NCBI GenBank assembly: GCA_024693025.1
Contig: JAILLS010000068.1
Coordinates: forward strand, 1-64,000
Origin: Succinivibrio sp.
GTDB lineage: Bacteria; Pseudomonadota; Gammaproteobacteria; Enterobacterales; Succinivibrionaceae
Direction: 5' to 3'
DNA length: 64,000 bases
How positions within the stretch are numbered: the first letter of the stretch is position 1; each line of letters begins with the position of its first letter. A program made the translations under genes and the position numbers. The notes beneath the pieces are model-generated. The model saw only the letters and a list, made by a program, of their open reading frames with translations, searched no databases and was not told where the DNA came from. Of this stretch, positions 61,028 through 64,000 are shown piece after piece.

Positions 61028-62875
61028 ATGGCTAATAATTATCGTTCCAAGATTACCTATGAAGGCCAGATCATGGCTGGTGCCAGAGCACTCTGGGAAG
61101 CTACAGGTATGAAGAAATCAGACTTCGGCAAGCCGATTATTGCGGTGGCCAATTCCTTTACGCAGTTTGTCCCAGGGCATGTGCATCTAGGTGAAATCGG
61201 ACAGCTGGTCTGCCGCGAAATCGAGAAGGCCGGCGGTGTTGCCAAGGAATTTAATACCATTGCCGTAGATGACGGCATTGCAATGGGCCATGACGGCATG
61301 CTCTATTCATTGCCAAGCCGTGACATCATTGCGGACAGTGTTGAGTATATGACCAATGCCCATAAGGCAGATGCCCTGGTGTGCATCTCCAACTGTGACA
61401 AGGTGACCCCAGGCATGCTGATGGCTGCTATGCGTCTGAATATTCCAACTATTTTCGTGTCAGGCGGTCCAATGGAAGCCGGCAGATCCAAGCGTTATGA
61501 CTATAAGCTCGATTTAATCGATGCCATGGTGGTGTCAGCTGAGCCTAATATCACTCAGGAAGAGGTCGACGAGGTTGAATATGCCAGCTGCCCAACCTGC
61601 GGCTCGTGCTCAGGCATGTTTACCGCCAACTCCATGAACTCACTCAATGAGGCTTTAGGTTTTGCTCTGCCGGGCAACGGCTCGCTGGTGGCTACCCACA
61701 AGCTGCGCAGAACCCTCTTTGAAAAGGCGGCCAAACGCATTGTCGCCATGGCCAAGGCTTATTATGAGCAGGGTGATGATTCGGTGCTGCCGCGTAATAT
61801 TGCTACACGTGAGTCTTTTGAAAATGCCATGTCCCTGGATATCGCCATGGGTGGCTCTACCAATACCGTGCTGCATCTTCTGGCCATTGCCCAGGAAGGC
61901 GGTGTGGATTTCACCATGAAGGATATCGATGCGCTGTCCCGTAAACTGCCGCATATCTGCAAGGTCTCCCCATCTACGCACAAATACCATATGGAAGATG
62001 TGCATAACGCCGGCGGCATTATGAACATCTTAGCCCAGCTCAAGCAGCATCAGCTGCTGCACACTGAAGCCAAGACCGTGTCAGGCCTGACTTTGGGTGA
62101 GGAAATCGATCAGTATGATCTGAGCAAGACTCAGGATGAGGAGATCAAGAAATTTTATCTGGCTACCTCAGGCGGCGAACATACTACCGAAGCTTTCTCT
62201 CAGGACTGCTACAGCAGCAAGCTCGACTTGGATCATGCCGATGGATGCATCAGAGACTTTGAGCATGCCTATTCACAGGATGGCGGACTGGCCGTGCTCT
62301 ATGGCAACCTCGCTCAGCATGGCTGCATTGTCAAGACTGCAGGTGTGGATGAGTCGATTCTGAAATTTGTGGGCAAGGCTGTGATCTTTGAAAGCCAGGA
62401 AGATGCAGTCAAAGGCATTCTGGGCGGCAAGGTCAAGGCAGGTGACGTGGTGGTGATCCGCTATGAGGGACCACGCGGCGGCCCTGGTATGCAGGAGATG
62501 CTCTATCCTACCTCCTATCTAAAATCCGTGGGACTTGGCAAGCAGTGCGCTTTGGTTACCGATGGCCGTTTCTCGGGCGGTTCATCCGGACTGTCCATTG
62601 GTCACGTCTCTCCGGAAGCTGCCAATGGCGGTAACATAGGTCTGCTCAAGGAAGGCGATCTGATTGCGATTGATATTCCGAACCGGAGCATCAACGTTAA
62701 CATTTCCGATGAGGAGTTAGCTTCACGCAGACAGGCTATGGAAGCTTTAGGCAGCAAAGCCTGGCAGCCTGCTGCACGTGATCGTCAGGTCTCCTTTGCC
62801 CTTAAAGCTTATGCCTATATGGCATCAAGTGCAGATAAGGGCGGTGTGCGTGACAGAAGCAAACTGGGCAATTAA
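61028..62875 (+). CDS. ilvD: Dihydroxy-acid dehydratase
   Basis: IlvD dehydrates dihydroxy acids to the keto acids of Val and Ile using an iron-sulfur cluster. The 615-residue enzyme (E. coli 616) shows the cluster cysteines in [12 protein letters not shown] and [17 protein letters not shown]. The C-terminal motifs [15 protein letters not shown] and [11 protein letters not shown] are also present. AAAGGTTTTAT lies before the ATG. It is followed after 15 bases by ilvA. Confidence 0.97.
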   Translation: MANNYRSKITYEGQIMAGARALWEATGMKKSDFGKPIIAVANSFTQFVPGHVHLGEIGQLVCREIEKAGGVAKEFNTIAVDDGIAMGHDGMLYSLPSRDIIADSVEYMTNAHKADALVCISNCDKVTPGMLMAAMRLNIPTIFVSGGPMEAGRSKRYDYKLDLIDAMVVSAEPNITQEEVDEVEYASCPTCGSCSGMFTANSMNSLNEALGFALPGNGSLVATHKLRRTLFEKAAKRIVAMAKAYYEQGDDSVLPRNIATRESFENAMSLDIAMGGSTNTVLHLLAIAQEGGVDFTMKDIDALSRKLPHICKVSPSTHKYHMEDVHNAGGIMNILAQLKQHQLLHTEAKTVSGLTLGEEIDQYDLSKTQDEEIKKFYLATSGGEHTTEAFSQDCYSSKLDLDHADGCIRDFEHAYSQDGGLAVLYGNLAQHGCIVKTAGVDESILKFVGKAVIFESQEDAVKGILGGKVKAGDVVVIRYEGPRGGPGMQEMLYPTSYLKSVGLGKQCALVTDGRFSGGSSGLSIGHVSPEAANGGNIGLLKEGDLIAIDIPNRSINVNISDEELASRRQAMEALGSKAWQPAARDRQVSFALKAYAYMASSADKGGVRDRSKLGN

Positions 62876-62890
62876 CCATAAGGTAAAGTC

Positions 62891-64000
62891 ATGGCTGAAA
62901 AATTATTTGAAGCACAAGAATATTTACAGAAAATCCTGCTGGCTCGGATCTATGAGGTAGTCAAATTTACTCCTCTGCAGAAGCTTGACCGTCTGTCAGA
63001 GCGCTTAGGCGTCAATATCATGTTAAAGCGTGAGGACCGTCAGCCGATCCATTCGTTTAAGCTGCGTGGCGCCTACAATAAAATCAAGGGTTTATCCCCG
63101 GCTCAGATTAAGGCTGGTGTGATTACGGCATCAGCCGGCAATCATGCTCAGGGTGTGGCACTTTCAGCTCAGAAGCTGGGGATCAAGGCTGTCATTGTCA
63201 TGCCTACCACTACGCCGGATCTCAAGGTGGATGCGGTGCGGCATTTTGGGGCTGAAGTGGTGCTCTATGGTGACAGCTTCAATGAATCCTATGATTATGC
63301 CCAGCAGCTGTCTAAGAAAAAGGGGCTGACCATGATCCCGCCTTACGATGATCCTGAGGTGATCACCGGACAGGGTACCATTGCGCATGAACTTATAGGA
63401 CAGTGTGATGATATTGACACCATCTTTGTGCAGATTGGCGGCGGCGGACTGGCGGCCGGCATTGCAGTCTATATCAAGTCGCTGGTACCTGAGATTAAGG
63501 TTATCGGTGTCGAAGCTGAAGGCAGTGCGTGCATGAAAGCTGCTCTGCAGGCAGGCAAGCCTGTGGATATCGGCTATGTTTCCCATTTTGCTGATGGCGT
63601 AGCGGTCTCCAAGGCAGGTACTGAAACCTTCAGACTGCTGAGCAAATATCTCGATGACATTGTGACCTGCTCAAATGATGAGATCTGTGCCGCGATGAAG
63701 GATATTTTTGACGATACCCGTGCCATCGCCGAGCCTTCAGGAGCTCTGTCGCTGGCTGGTCTTAAAAAATATGTCAGAGAACATAATATTAAGGCCTCAA
63801 GCAATATGGTGGCTATTCTGTCAGGGGCCAATGTCAAATTTCATACTTTGCGTATGGTCGCTGAGCGCTGTGACGTGGGTGAAATGCAGGAAGGCATTCT
63901 CTCGGTGGAGATTCCGGAAATTAAAGGCTCCTTCCTTAATTTCTGCAAGGCTATCGGAGATCGCCCGGTGACTGAGTTCAGCTATCGCCTGAGCAATGAG
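62891..64000 (+). CDS. ilvA: Threonine deaminase, biosynthetic, 3'-truncated by window end
   Basis: IlvA converts threonine to 2-oxobutanoate, the committed step to isoleucine. The first 370 codons are present and run off the edge. The PLP Lys lies in REDRQPIHSFKLRGAYN (about residues 47-63), followed by ITASAGNHAQGVA, the phosphate-binding GGGGLAAG and AEPSGALSLAG. The ACT-like regulatory domain begins near ILSVEIPEIKGSF, so this is the feedback-regulated form (E. coli 514) and not the short catabolic one. AAGGTAAAGTC precedes the ATG. Confidence 0.96.
   Translation, partial: MAEKLFEAQEYLQKILLARIYEVVKFTPLQKLDRLSERLGVNIMLKREDRQPIHSFKLRGAYNKIKGLSPAQIKAGVITASAGNHAQGVALSAQKLGIKAVIVMPTTTPDLKVDAVRHFGAEVVLYGDSFNESYDYAQQLSKKKGLTMIPPYDDPEVITGQGTIAHELIGQCDDIDTIFVQIGGGGLAAGIAVYIKSLVPEIKVIGVEAEGSACMKAALQAGKPVDIGYVSHFADGVAVSKAGTETFRLLSKYLDDIVTCSNDEICAAMKDIFDDTRAIAEPSGALSLAGLKKYVREHNIKASSNMVAILSGANVKFHTLRMVAERCDVGEMQEGILSVEIPEIKGSFLNFCKAIGDRPVTEFSYRLSNE

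Noticed and set aside
1-64000. CRISPR array, prophage or integrative element with att sites
   Set aside because: No regularly spaced repeats, integrase or phage structural genes were seen; the only mobile DNA is the IS element and its remnant, and no tRNA 3'-end duplication was found near 43309-43560.

Overview
The window is a chromosomal segment of a gammaproteobacterium. Its gene families and gene order are enterobacterial in kind: def-fmt-rsmB-trkA-trkH, yrdD-purE-tsaC-aroE-rsmJ, ilvY facing ilvC, and ilvE-ilvD-ilvA. The sequence also has menA and an FldA-type flavodoxin, and every gene comes from a moderate-GC genome with ordinary Shine-Dalgarno sites. An anaerobic or fermentative host, for example a Succinivibrionaceae member, would fit. 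That taxonomic guess rests on my impression of the proteins and not on any search.

Layout. 1-480: the end of an unknown gene and a dyad-rich spacer. 479-8192 (-): long aminopeptidase P, pssA, recG and an AsmA-like protein in a tight operon. 8444-12525: prlC facing rnb, with a shared hairpin between them. 12526-12986: a spacer that may encode a small structured RNA. 12987-19825: menA, then the def/fmt/rsmB/trkA/trkH operon on the minus strand. 20004-23460 (+): yrdD, purE, tsaC, aroE, rsmJ. 23461-28393 (-): lgt, glmU, glmS and an orphan ModA-like binding protein. 28695-30029 (+): an unknown membrane protein and a phosphopantetheinyl transferase. 30016-34685 (-): dnaE and a Cys-rich Sel1 protein. 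34814-37404: ilvY/ilvC with a strong terminator. 37772-40236: a ribose-type ABC ATPase and permease with no binding protein. 40237-43308: an accessory patch with an IS remnant, a Cys-rich foreign-looking ORF, short tandem repeats and an intact IS1634-like element, stopping 24 bases short of a tRNA operon (Arg-CCG, Leu-CAG, Arg-ACG). 43659-48414 (+): tcdA, an unusual primase-like protein and rep. 48483-50404 (-): flavodoxin and an NSS transporter. 50694-51845 (+): an orphan protein made of two copies of one domain. 51917-56387 (-): acrAB with a large operator dyad. 56586-59756 (-): acyltransferase, squalene-synthase-like enzyme, dsbA, yciA. 59993-64000 (+): ilvE, ilvD and the first 370 codons of ilvA.

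Functionally the window is dominated by housekeeping. It covers translation and tRNA/rRNA maturation (def, fmt, rsmB, rsmJ, tsaC, tcdA, tRNAs), DNA replication and repair (dnaE, rep, recG) and cell-envelope supply (glmS, glmU, lgt, pssA, yihG-like, AsmA-like). It also covers branched-chain amino acid synthesis (ilvC, ilvE, ilvD, ilvA with ilvY) and transport (trkAH, acrAB, NSS, ABC). The most unusual items are the CHC2-Toprim protein whose C-terminal helicase-like domain appears to have lost its P-loop, the ABC ATPase with altered signature motifs, the duplicated orphan protein, the possible small RNA upstream of menA, and the squalene-synthase-like gene in a phospholipid/disulfide operon.
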